From Bugulina stolonifera (Eukaryota; Bryozoa; Gymnolaemata; Cheilostomatida; Bugulidae): DNA of 64,000 bases. Positions within the stretch are counted from its first letter, which is position 1, and the number at the start of each line of letters is the position of its first letter. The position numbers and the translations under genes were made by a program. The notes under the pieces are model-generated. The model was not told where the DNA came from and did no database searches. It saw only the letters and a program-made list of their open reading frames with translations. Below, piece by piece: positions 49,358 to 61,475 of the stretch. The DNA lies in NCBI GenBank assembly GCA_935421135.1, contig OW285190.1, positions 7,140,501-7,204,500 of the forward strand, in the 5' to 3' direction.

Positions 49358-49987
49358 ACATATACATATACAGCAGGATATAAGAAGTGCAGTTAGCCAC
49401 ATGTAATGTACATTGTTGACATACATAGTAAATCTCCTGCCTACTGTATGTACTTGCAGGTTATGATCTTCGAACAGAAATGAATGGCCCAGTATCAATT
49501 GATCCAGTATGACTAGGAGAAAGATAGCTTGCATAGCAACTATATACAAATTGTACAATACATTGTACAATTTGTGACAATAGAAATATAGAAATTACTA
49601 TAAACCCAGAAAAAAATTCACAACTAATTCAAACAACATAAAAAAATACCTAGCTAAACAAAAAGCTATAAAATAAAATTTAACTAATGGAATTACATAG
49701 TTCAATAATAACAATAACACAGGTTGATGAACTAGTGATGGGGCTGAAACAAAAAATAGTTGAGCATTTGGGATATGTGTAACATGGAGTAATTATGCAA
49801 TGGTGACCGGTGATAAAAAAATTTAATGTGCATTAGAAAAACTGTATAATACCAATAATAACCTAGTTCAGTTGATTGTCCAAGAGTGACACACTGATAA
49901 TCATTAGATCGGAGTGATCATGAGTGATTGTAATCATATTATTTTGATCATATAAAACATCAGATCTTAATAAAATAAGCACATCAT
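49358..49987. other. 3' flank of copy C
   Basis: No gene is seen. ATTAAA on the minus strand (plus 49822-49827) is a candidate poly(A) signal about 165 bases past the stop. Unlike copies A and B, little of segment Q is recognisable here. Confidence 0.4.
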
Positions 49988-52900
49988 TTACCCACTAGAT
50001 TGAGTATCAACAGATGCGGGATCGTCTGCCCCTGAGTCTTCATCAGTGGCCGTGTCTCTTTTCTTCTGTTGATCCATCCACATGTTATAATACATTCCTT
50101 GAGATCTGAGAAGTTCTTCATGACTGTAACATACATGAGTATTCTATAGCACTGGTACAACTATATAGATATATAGAAATAAACTATCAGTAGTAAACAG
50201 GTATATTATAGAAGAACATACCAAGATATGACATAATTACATACTATGTATAATGTTGATATAATGGTACTTACGTTCCTCTCTCTCTGATAGTTCCTTC
50301 ATCTAACACCAATATCTGATGAGCGTGTATAATAGTAGAGAGTCTATGTGCCACAACTAGAGTAGTTCTGTTAGCACACACCTTCTCAAATGATCTTAGA
50401 ATATTCCTTTCTGTATGAGTATCTAGTGCAGACGTAGCCTGTAACAGTCACCATGTAAGTGGACGGAGATATAGTGTAGTCACCATGTAGGTGGGTGGAG
50501 ATATAGTATAGTGACCACTTAAGTGGGTGGAGATAAAGCATACATGTAGTTACCATGTAAGTGGGTGGAAATATAGTGCAGTAACCATCTAAGTGAGACA
50601 GAGATATAGTATAGCTACCATGAAATGGGTGGAGGTATCGTACAGTTACCATATAAATGGGTGGAAAAGTATTACTGTACAGTCAAGAACAGTGGATGGG
50701 AAAATATGTCCCTCAGTCTCAGCCTCCAAAGGAGGCCACCAACCAAAGAGTTTCTACACAAACTGTGCCAATTACCAACTGAAAGTGGCGCCCTTGATCA
50801 GGTGCCATTTTAATTTTCTTCGGTATTTATTTCTTCTGCTAATCGATGATGGATTTAGACACAGTTCATGGGTTAAATTGATAAAGCAACATCAGGACGC
50901 TATAACTAAGGAAACAAGCTATTGCCACTGAATGACACATCTTTCTTTCCGTTACTTTTAGTACAGTTACAGTGTGAGTGAGAAGAGTTAATGCAGTTAC
51001 CGTGTAAGTGGGAGGAGCTACAATTGGCAGTGCCATAATATGGATTCACAATGGACACATTTTAGATGAGAGGCGAAAATTGATGTTATAGAACTTACCT
51101 CATCCAATAAAATGACTCGGGGATTCTTGAGTAAAGTACGAGCAATAGCTACTCTCTGTTTCTCTCCTCCACTTAGTTTCAGTCCTCTCTCTCCTACCAC
51201 TGTGCCATATCCTGTTAGATCAACAGAATAGAATAAAGATAAACACTATTTGAACATACAATGTACATGCATGTGTGGTAATAATAATAATGACATGGTA
51301 GCACAACTCTATATAAACTTTCTTCTACAGAAACCTCTACACATTGCACTCACCTGAAGGAAATGATTCTATCCTATCATGCATATCGGCAGCATCAGCA
51401 GCGGCAAATACCTCTCCATCACTGGCACTTGTGTTACCATATGCTATGTTATATTTGATATCAGTGTTAAAGAGTACAGTATCTTGTGGCACAATGCCAA
51501 TTCCTTTCCTCAGAGACTCTTGGGTGATCTAGTGAAAGTAAAACTAATTTTAGTACCAAATGTAGTAAACACCTCAAATAGTGATAATGGTACAATGGCA
51601 TGTACAACAATAATTTCAAACCAATTAAAAACTGGCTATAACAACAAATAATTAAAGGAGTAGCAGTGGCTGAGTGGTTAGAATGCTGAACTTTCATGCT
51701 AAATGTTCTAGGTTCAAATCCCAGTCACGGTGGTGTCAGGAAGAGCATCCAGCCACAATTGCTCCTGTGCCTCAAATAAGGTCCCTGGGATCATGCATGG
51801 CTTCAAGGCAACTCCTCTACCCCTGCTAAAAAAGGCCATGTCATCTGGGCCTTTCTCACGGAGAGTTGGCCAGCACTGGCACCTGGCAGTGCAAGCTGCA
51901 AGGGGCTGGTCACGGCCGGCCGAGGAGTATAAACTGGTGAGTTTATAACAACAAATAATTACAATTAAAGCAAAAAACAAACAACTTTTTGGATGCTAAA
52001 TTGAAGTTGTGTGCTCTTGTAACTGCTTTTCCAACATAACAGAAGCTCTGCTGAGAAAGAGGTTGAAACATTGATCACTTTACTCGTGGTCAGGTATAGG
52101 TCGGTGGTGATAAAATTGTCATACTTTTTCTTAAAAATTTGAAAACTCATAAAAATGCTACTATGCTATAATTCAAGAGACAAAACAGAGTGGACATTTT
52201 GCTGAGCATAGAAAGTTACTCGTTAGTAAACTGAGTTATATTCCAGCTCACTATGACAATGTACTAGCCCGAGCATAGTCACTGATACACTGAGTACATC
52301 GTAAACGAATACTTAGCTAACTAGCCTGAGATATATCCTGACCATCTATAAGTATCTGTCCTTGTTGTATGTCATAAAATCTGAACAATAGTCTGATAAT
52401 AGAACTCTTTCCAGCTCCACTTGTACCTACGAGTGCATATGTTTCACCTGCAGGTACTTTGAAACTAAGTCCTTTCAGCACAGGTTTGCTGGAGAAAGAA
52501 ACAACAGTCAAAGCATGAGTTGTTATACTACATGCGAAGTAAAAAAACAGACAGGTTCAAAATAAAGTGAAATTTCTTCACCAGTATATTACCATTGAAC
52601 CACTTACTCCTGTTCATAGTGAAAGCAGACATCATTGAACTCTATAACACCTTGTTGTATTTGGATTGCTGGAGCATCGTCAGCATCCTTGACCTCTTGT
52701 GCAACTTCTAACAGTTCAAACATATTCTCCATGTCGATGAATGCAGCTTGGATCATTCTGCAGTTATATAATGCAGTAGTATATGTATACCCATGGTCAC
52801 CAGTGTTATTGCCCATTTATACGTTTTCATAGGTGCAGTGGCAGTATTCGCCCGATGGGAACATGGCAAAGCGTACAAATTAATTATATGGAGCACCTTG

Positions 52901-55900
52901 ATGGATTCCTACATTGGCCTTCTTAACTGAATGAACAACATTCTAACTACTAGCCCACAGCCCCCTGCTACTGTTACATAATAGAATATAATATATTTAA
53001 AATTATTAACAACATGTATTCCTATGCAGCGAATTTTCTGCTTGGACGGCACCATTTCTCTGAAGATAAATTGTTCAATTTAAACCAATTTTTACCTACC
53101 GCACAATTATTGAACACATAACCCATTAATCCAAATGCAATTTATTAGATAAAGCAAAGCACATATAAGTTACCAATCTAGTGACCTACATAACCTGAGG
53201 CTATTGATTTACCTGTAGTAAGTACCAAAGAAGTTGAGAGGACCGTAGAGCTGTACCAGATAAGTACAGAACAGGACAAAATCACCGACTGTGACTTTTC
53301 TGTGTTGGATATAATTTCCATCGTGAATGTAGCTAAAATGACATCATAACCCATATTTACTAATTTCCAAAACACACCTGACAATCTCAAAGAGGTAAAA
53401 CTAGTCATTTTAATTATCAAAAATCATTCAACAGATTATTGAGAGTAAAGAGGATCTTTGTCTCTCTAGTTTGAGATGAAACTTCCGATACAGCTTCAAA
53501 ACTCTGAGTCATCATTCACTTAGAGTTAGATTGCTAACTGCATGTACGTGTATGTGATATAGCATTAAGTACTTGCTGACTATAAACAACATAATACAGG
53601 GTAGAGAACTTACAGAGCACAGAACTCGTTAGCGTATAAACGGCAATGTGAAAGGGCTCTAATACAGGGTAGAGAACTTACAGAGCGCAAAGGAATGATC
53701 CTCCAATTAGACCCAGAGTTATAATCACATTCTGTACAAGTGACAATAGGTTTAGTGAAGCTATACTCTTCCATTCGGCAGTCTGGAGATAAAACAAGTA
53801 CTATATACTAGGCGATATGGAAACACAATACTGAAGAAAACATCCACTGTAGTATACAGCAGCGGCAATGGGAATTCATGACATAGACCTTTCAAAACTA
53901 ACTTCATTAAGGTTACTACTATTGAAGGTAATTAACAACTTTTAGGAAGATGAAAGCGTAAAGGTCTCGAGTTAACTGGGAATTGAAGAGCCTAGCGCTA
54001 AAAGTGCATAAATCACATAATGGTCATTCTTGGTAAAATGGGGTCGAAAGTTACCATGCCATTGTAATAAAACTTGGATCGTTAAATGTAAGATTTGTGT
54101 AGCAATCCATGTTTGTTAGTAAGAATGGAATACTTTATCATGAGTTAAATACTTTACAAAATACTTGAACTCAATATTTAAGCAGATTTTAATATTGGAC
54201 TTGAGTAATTTTTGTTCAAGAATGTGAGATAATGGTAAATTTTATTGAGCCAACAGGTCGATATTGGCAGTGTATGGTATATTTTTGATAATAACAATAT
54301 ACAAATGCGAATGATATATATGCGGTGAGTATACACAGTGTAATTCCACCAGTTTATACAGACACATGACGGCAGAGAGTGTATTATGGTTAGATGCTAT
54401 GCTATAGTTTATTCTATATCATCATCCTGTTTGCCAGTATTGTTAGAGTGAAGTTCGTCATAGAACGTGGATGCTGCATGAATGATAATGTGCTGCAGCA
54501 CTTTGATGGGAAAGAAGTTTATATAAACTCTGATTACAGTCGAACAGCTATACAAAATATCAGTAAGAAAATGGCTGAAGAGTGGATAGCGGAATGTCGG
54601 TACCACCAAATTGGGCGTATTTGGTGGGACAGGGTATTGTCATTGAGTGATTCTCTTTCCTGTTACCCTCTTTGAACTAACTATCAAAGTTTACATGATC
54701 ATTTGAAGCGGTTTGATTGGCTAAATAATTGGACTTAGGCATTTCTAGAATTTTAAGCATGGACTTAAGCACTTTTGACCCATTTTTAGAGGAATTCGGT
54801 CACTAGTAGGCTTGCAAAAAAAGGACTTAGGCACCTCTAACAGTTTAGATAATTTAAATATAGACTTGGGCACTTTATCTGAACACATCTCAGCAGCTAG
54901 TTTGAAAATGTGACTTAGGCACTTTTAGAACTAGGCTCTTCAATTGAAAATCCCAAACCAACCTGGAAATTGAGGATAGCTTTATCAAACGTCTTCACTT
55001 CAAAGTCTGCATTTCCATAGTATTTAACTGTCTCAAAGTTTATGAGAGAATCAACAGCTCGAGAATTTCTGATGTTGTCTAATTGGTTCATCTCTCTCCT
55101 ATACTTTGTCCTCCACTCAGTCACCAGAATAGTACCAACTATAAACCAGTAGTAGATAGATATATACATACACATATATATCCTACACAACATCTAGCGT
55201 ATGAGAGGCACAATATGGAATGTAAAAAACAACTATTAACACAGTTTTTAAGACAGTATATCAACTGAGTAAAGATATTTCCTTGATCGCGAGAAAACGA
55301 ATTCAAATGAGCAAAAGGAAGTCTATTGTAGCTACAACATGACTTACGTATACTGCTTACTAGCCAAAGGTTCAAACAGGGTTAGGGTCATGTATACGTG
55401 ATTACAGTGTGTCATATTGCTGGTATGCATGATATGTTTGGCCACCATTTTATATAAGCGCAACTGTATAACTACACCATTATATCTATTCATCTAAATG
55501 TCATATTGACTACATTCAGAAGTTGCCCTCTCCTGATACTGAGAAAATAACTTTTTACTATGGTCGATGGCGGAGCAGTGTTACTTTGTCATAAAATATT
55601 GATAATGACCCATTTCTGGCACAGAGTACTTACTCTATATTACGTATGGTTAGATTATTCACCAACACTTACTGAGATAGAGCAGCATAGTTCCAAATAC
55701 AATGAGACCAAAGTAGATATCAAATGCTGATATGAAGTATATAATAGCTATAACTATGTCAGCTATAGTTGGTAGAATGTTGAACACCATGTAGCTGTAA
55801 ATATAAAAAATAATATTGTGTTGCTACTTTTAGATAACATTATATAGCAGATTAGTCAAATAGAATGGCATATTATAGTGACAGGAACACTGTTAGACAG

Positions 55901-58788
55901 TTCAGTAATAAGATAAGGCTTTCTGAATATGAATAGTTAGCAATTTAAATTTACGATTCTGTACAAGGAAAATCGGTACCAAACCAACTTTATAAGATAA
56001 AAATTATCAGGGATAATCAAAGATCATATGCATAACATCAAAAATCTTTATTTGAAATAAGTAAATCTAGAGTTGTGTGATAACAATCACAAACTGATGA
56101 TAGAGTGTCTATCTTGAAAGAACTGATACAGATACACAAATATAGGTTGAGAGACCAATGTGCTACAGACAGCATGTTGGTATAAATGCAAACGCATGTA
56201 GGCCTATGATTGTAATATATACATGTATGTGTATTCGACATTGACACCTCATTGAGGTGTACATTGTTGTATAATATATTATGTTGTTTACATACCTCAG
56301 TATATTGTTCACGCTGCTAGTCCCCCTGTCCATTACTTTCAGTACTTCACCAGTTTTCTTAGACAAATGCCAACCAAGTGAAAGTCTATAGTCAGAACAT
56401 ATTATATCATTGATCACTGGACCCTGGCTGTTTATCTAAACTAAAGATCTAAATATATAAGTTGAGTGAAATACTTGAGTTCTGCATGTACATGTATGTT
56501 TCGAGGCAATATACATAACATGTATATAGTATATTTTCTATCAATGTTTACTGAATTTGTATGTACTAAAGCATCAACGTAGCACGACTTTCCTAAAGTA
56601 AAAGTTATTTCCTGCTAGTGATCTTTATATACATGTATATTATAGGAGATTAATCTTACTGGTGCAAGTGACCAAACAGCTTCAGTTCTGCCTCTCGTGT
56701 TGTGTACTGCTGCACTTTAATCCACAGGAAAGATCTGGTATTGGATAGAAAACCTGAACCACCCGACCCACCACCTTGTAGGAAGCGAAGAAGAACCCAG
56801 ACTAAGATGAGATCCCAACAGAATCTCTCCTGCACATCGTCAACTAGACAAACGAGAAAACGATTTGAGTTAAAGACACATCTTAGACTCTGTTTGAATG
56901 CTTTTAATGTCACTGAATATAATCATTTTCTAATGTGATTTATTTATATCTGCAATGCATCCTACTAGTATATATGCTGTATGTCACATATTTATAGGCC
57001 ATCGAAGAGACGCTATAGGTGACATAACTCATTAGCACAAAAATGTCATATTAACACAAGCTCTAAAAGCTGCAGCATTTTGCTTATGTTGTATTTAAAT
57101 ACTCGGTCATTGCAACATCAACATAAACACAGTTTGAACTTCAAGCACTGGTTAGTTGAATTCTTACTCACTTATAAACTTGTAGTAGATAGGGACGTAT
57201 AGATTACACACCCTTCCTGCCACTAGGATGAGTGCACAGACTATTACACTGAGTTGCAGAAGTATGTTACCTTTGGGCCATACCATGGGTGCTATTGTCT
57301 TGATCTTACCGAACAGTCCTTTCCATGTAGAACCTGTGGATGACTAAAACACGGAAAATTATATAGAGTGAGTAGAAACTAGAAAGTCTAAATTTTTATA
57401 TATGATACTACATGCACTTGCGGTTGTTTGATGTAATCATTTGAAAATTACTATAAGTTACCAAAGTACTGATTGCTAAAAACTCCAATACCAATCTAAC
57501 ACAGGTGGCTGTAAATGATTCACCCACCTGAAGTTACACAACACATTTGGTATTTCAATGGGGAATGTATTGTGCACCAATGACTTTGATTATAATTCGG
57601 GTATCTTCAGGGTATGTTTGGGAATTTCCATTGTTGGCTACAGCTATTCCAACATTGAACAGCTAATTGGCTCAATGCAGGTTAATATTGTCAAAGCTTT
57701 AAAATATCATCCAGTCTAATCTATTGAGTGTGAAGTTGATTTGTATCGAGTCCATCAATTTCAAAGTTGAAGCACACTTACAGCTATCCCCACTTCAGGA
57801 TCATCGGTGGCGGCCATGTTGTTGTACGTATTATTAGCAGGATTTGAGAGAGCTGGTGCAACACACAGTCCTAGCATGAATGCCAAGAACGACAGTACAT
57901 ACTTTACCAACCAGAGGCCAAACCTTACTTTGTCTGCCTTGCTGAAATATGAAATACAAATAATATATATTTTCAAATAGACAATTGAACTATTTCTATT
58001 GGCCGGTTACGCTGTTTGTAATTTGTAAATATTCACAGAATAAATTTAGCGCAACTAACGAATATCACAAAATCCATCGAAAATGAGATTGAGACCGTCA
58101 AGCATTATTAAAAGAATTATCTGGGGAGTAACCCATAAATTATCCCCTACTATACTCACTTATCTAATCTCCACCACCACTGTTCTCCCCACCAGCTGAT
58201 GAAAGGGAGATTAACACTAGCATAGCTAAATATCCATATAACCAATAGTGTAGGTCCATGTGCCCTGCTTGGTATTACAGGGAGTAATCTTCTCCGCTCT
58301 AATATCATTAGACTGAGAGCGAAGAGCCACGATGACACTAAAAAATGGAATTGTTGGGTATCACACCGAGGCACAAAATCTATACTATGTAATATTTTGA
58401 TGTCATAACACAACACCTCGGCTCATAAAGCTTGGAAAAAGAACTGGAGTAGAGACTACGTACCATCACATAGTGTTCCGATAATTTGATAAAAATAGAA
58501 TGTTCCATTTTGAATAGCATACACATAGGTAAATATAGTTGCGATTGGCATCAATGTGAGAAATACATGAATGAAGATATGTAGAATGAATAGCCTCGTC
58601 CTCCTAAGACTCAGTTGATGAGATATATTAGCTGAAGAGTGTTTGTAGTAAAACATGAACTGACAGCATCCCAACAAAACGGCAAGACCACAGACTATGC
58701 TAGTGGTCACAGTATCAGAGAAGCAAGGAGTTAGACCACGCTCTACCCATGGGTTTGATAGACTCTGGTTCTCAGGACAGAACCGCAT
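49988..58788 (-). CDS. ABCB6-type ABC half-transporter, copy C
   Basis: Sixteen exons, high to low: 58464-58788, 58160-58337, 57782-57941, 57172-57343, 56660-56843, 56296-56385, 55673-55794, 54963-55138, 53682-53782, 53213-53332, 52608-52757, 52326-52488, 51354-51528, 51099-51211, 50275-50438, 49988-50123; 2529 bases, 842 residues, the length of human ABCB6. Exon sizes match copy B except exons 1 (minus 3), 3 (plus 3) and 5 (plus 15, the SGGSG after LQGGG). TMD0, six-helix core and ATPase motifs are all present ([30 protein letters not shown]). The start ATG at 58788 corresponds to the second Met of copy B; an acceptor-like TTGTAG lies upstream at about 58850. The exon 12 donor is GC. The most compact gene of the array. 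Confidence 0.93.
50445..50690. repeat. Minisatellite in copy C intron 14
   Basis: About seven degenerate units of 35-38 bases (ACCATGTAAGTGGGTGGAGA plus TATAGTATAGT), directly beside the exon 15 acceptor. A further unit is near 50990-51020. The same array is split by insertions in copy A. Confidence 0.8.
51655..51943 (+). mobile_element. tRNA-derived SINE, family 1, full length
   Basis: tRNA-like head with A box TGGCTGAGTGG and B box GGTTCAAATCC, then a body with GGCCATGTCATCTGGGCC. It is flanked by a perfect 18-bp target duplication TATAACAACAAATAATTA (51637-51654 and 51944-51961). It lies in copy C intron 12, antisense to the gene. Confidence 0.92.
53592..53687 (-). repeat. Duplicated exon 9 donor with MITE relic
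   Basis: The segment AATACAGGGTAGAGAACTTACAGAGC occurs at about 53593 and 53661. Read in sense, the end of copy C exon 9 and its GTAAGTTC donor are repeated 68 bases downstream. Between the copies is TAAACGGCAATGTGAAAGGG, the end of the MITE found intact at 41236-41473 in copy B. Confidence 0.75.
54737..54930. repeat. Interspersed GACTTAGGCAC short repeats
   Basis: Four to five degenerate copies of GACTTAGGCACTTTTA within copy C intron 8. Origin unknown. Confidence 0.5.
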
Positions 58789-61475
58789 TCTGACGGTTTT
58801 ATCCTTTTCTGTAGGGATACTGTTGTTGTGATGAGTGGACCGCCTATCTACAAGAAGCAAAAATACACTAAAATTACAGGATTTTCTATTTACTTGAATG
58901 TTGCCATCACTGACCAGCCAGGCTTCTGACTGCTAGCTTAATGAGTTTCAATAAAGGCTAAATAGTCTAGGTTAAAGCCTAGCTGAAGTTAAACTAAAAC
59001 ATTGGGGGTGGGGGCATTGCATAGCGTATTATTTGGGTAGCCCTACCTACAAATTCAAATACAACATAAATTTATAAAAAATACATAGAAACGCACATGT
59101 AAGCCTACAAATTATGCCTAGAATTCTTCATTCACCAAAATGAGAATGTTCATCATAGATAAAAATGGCATAAATAAATCAAATCAATAATTATAATTTC
59201 AATCAATCAATGAATATGATCATATGATATCATTCATTCACATCACTAGTGAGTTTCGCTTGAGCCTTTGGGGTAGGCTAATTTAAATTTGATTTAGATT
59301 TACATGTATAAAATTGCTTTTGTTCAATCATGGTACACACTAGGTAGTACATAGTGATAATTTATAAAATAAGGACATTTGGATTAGAATAATTGATTGA
59401 AGTTAGAAGTATCAAAGATCGTGAAAAGAAAAACTGTGTTTTTAACATTAGATAATGGGTAAATTAATAGACTGTAGATCCCCAGCTTACACTTGGCAAA
59501 ACTAAACGGCGGGTGCAAAAATCCCCGACCATAGAATTGAAAGCAGTAAGCAGCTACTGCTGAAGCTTTCCACGAAATTTGTTGCTTGCTGAAAGTTTAT
59601 TCGAGGTTATCCTCTCGTGTTACAAAGAGATGACAACTCGGATTCGCATGCATATTTGCAACAACACTACATGTATGTTCACCGACTTCTGGTTCTGCCA
59701 GGCTTGCGCTTGCCAAGTTCAACTGATGAAAATCAGGGAGATTCAGTATTTGGGTGGGGTACCAAAATTTGAGTTGAAAATCAGGCAGTCTCTTGCGGAA
59801 TCAGGGAGACTTGGTAAGCCTGGGTTCTGCCAAAACCCATACATTTAGGAATCCTATTTTGCTTTCATCCTAAAGCAAGGTTTTGGTGTTGTAAATGCAA
59901 GTGGGTGTCAAAATCATCCACAGAAATCTGTGTTGCTGGTTACTCATAGTTTTCCAAGGGAACATGTAAATATTGGAGGATAATATAGTCAACTGCACAT
60001 GGTGATGGTGATATTCTATTAGAATTCAAGAATTCCAATGGATTAAGGAAATAAACAGATATAAACTCCACATAATTTTTTTACACACCGATTATTACTC
60101 TCCAACAGCAGCAGCTGTTCAGAAGAGCTGATGGATGTATAGGAATTGTTTTCTTCCTGCACAACTGTTCAGCAAGAACAACTTGGACATACGGCCTATG
60201 GGTAGCACATGTGGGATACACAAACGTGGATTTATAAACTACAATTGTGATGTTCATTTACACCTTGCATAAATAAAACTTAAAACTCACGTTATTGATT
60301 AGAAGTAATACATTTATTCAATACATTATGATAAGATAGCCAACTTATTTATTCTATTAAAAATAAGTTACAAAACATATCACTTAATGAGCTGGTAATC
60401 ATTAAACTACATTATTGTCTATTTTTAGGTGCACTGCGTTGAGTTGGCTGCTTCACCAATTATCCGTTGGGCTAATTTAACAGCTCACAGCTCCTACAAA
60501 ATTCAAATGCAAGTGATAAAACAATTACACATGTACATCGCATACTCGAACACATGTCAGGTAGCAGTCATGATTACTCAACCTGCAAAACATACATTAA
60601 CATTTTTCAGTAATCCGATCAAGCTGATATACATATCTACACGAAGGCTTATACAAAGTCATGTTCTGAGCCACATGTTAGCTCAAGAATATACAATTTA
60701 CATGACTTGGTACAGGCACAACTGCATGGAGAACTCTGCGCACAGTAAATGAACTCCTACTAGGTGTGTATTCAGAGATTTAACTGGTTTCATAGCAGCT
60801 GGGGAATGCCATGTGGGTGTTCACGTTAAATTAAAGCTTATTTTAAAGGTGAATCCTCATTGAATAAACATTATCAGCAGGAAATCGTGTGGTACTTATG
60901 AATTATTATTTTCATCTACAAGTATTCAACCTTAACTGTCACAATTCCAAATATATTTACAGCAATTTGCTAGCATTGATCAACAGTATGTCTCGTTACA
61001 ACTAGAGCTTCCCTCTGGAAAGGTTAATAAGCCCACAGAGCCATCCATTGTTTACACACTACAAGACTTGTTTCACAACAGGACATTGTTGGCCATCTAG
61101 TTCAGAGTGAAATCATTTTTATAAATCATAAAGAGTTACCAAGTTACACATATACCTCGTCAGACAATGACCTACACATAAAGTGAAGAGACAAGAGGGC
61201 GGTTATTGCTAAATTTTGCGCTTCAGAATTATGAAGGGCCCAGCGCTCCGAGAGTGCTCGAGCTGTGTCTGCATTAATTTTGAAACAATTCACTCACCAA
61301 CGATGGACGGATAAACAATCATCCTTAAATATTTTTTAGAGGACTAACTCAGTAAACATCAGTACATGGGTTGAATTGCATCGGACCTATGATGCCAAAC
61401 ACTTATCAAGTCAAGTACCTACCAAGCCATAATACTCATCTAATAGTTCGCATATTCTCACCAAGTGTTAGAAAA
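58789..61475. other. Region between copy C and the UQCR11-like gene
   Basis: It should hold the copy C promoter and non-coding 5' exon and the UQCR11-like 3' UTR. Short frames near 59579-59848 and 60429-60752 have no recognisable domain. A pair of similar phrases (AATCAGGGAGA..) near 59734 and 59799 is an imperfect local repeat. Nothing else is assigned. Confidence 0.4.

Noticed and set aside
50445..50690. CRISPR array
   Set aside because: Units are degenerate, adjacent without unique spacers, and lie in an animal intron: a minisatellite.
54394..54675. 93-codon frame on the plus strand in copy C intron 8
   Set aside because: No recognised domain, no splice support and no counterpart in copies A or B.
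4024..58788. Bacterial ABC transporter operon
   Set aside because: The ABC motifs are split over many short exons with GT-AG introns, and the proteins have the ABCB6 layout.
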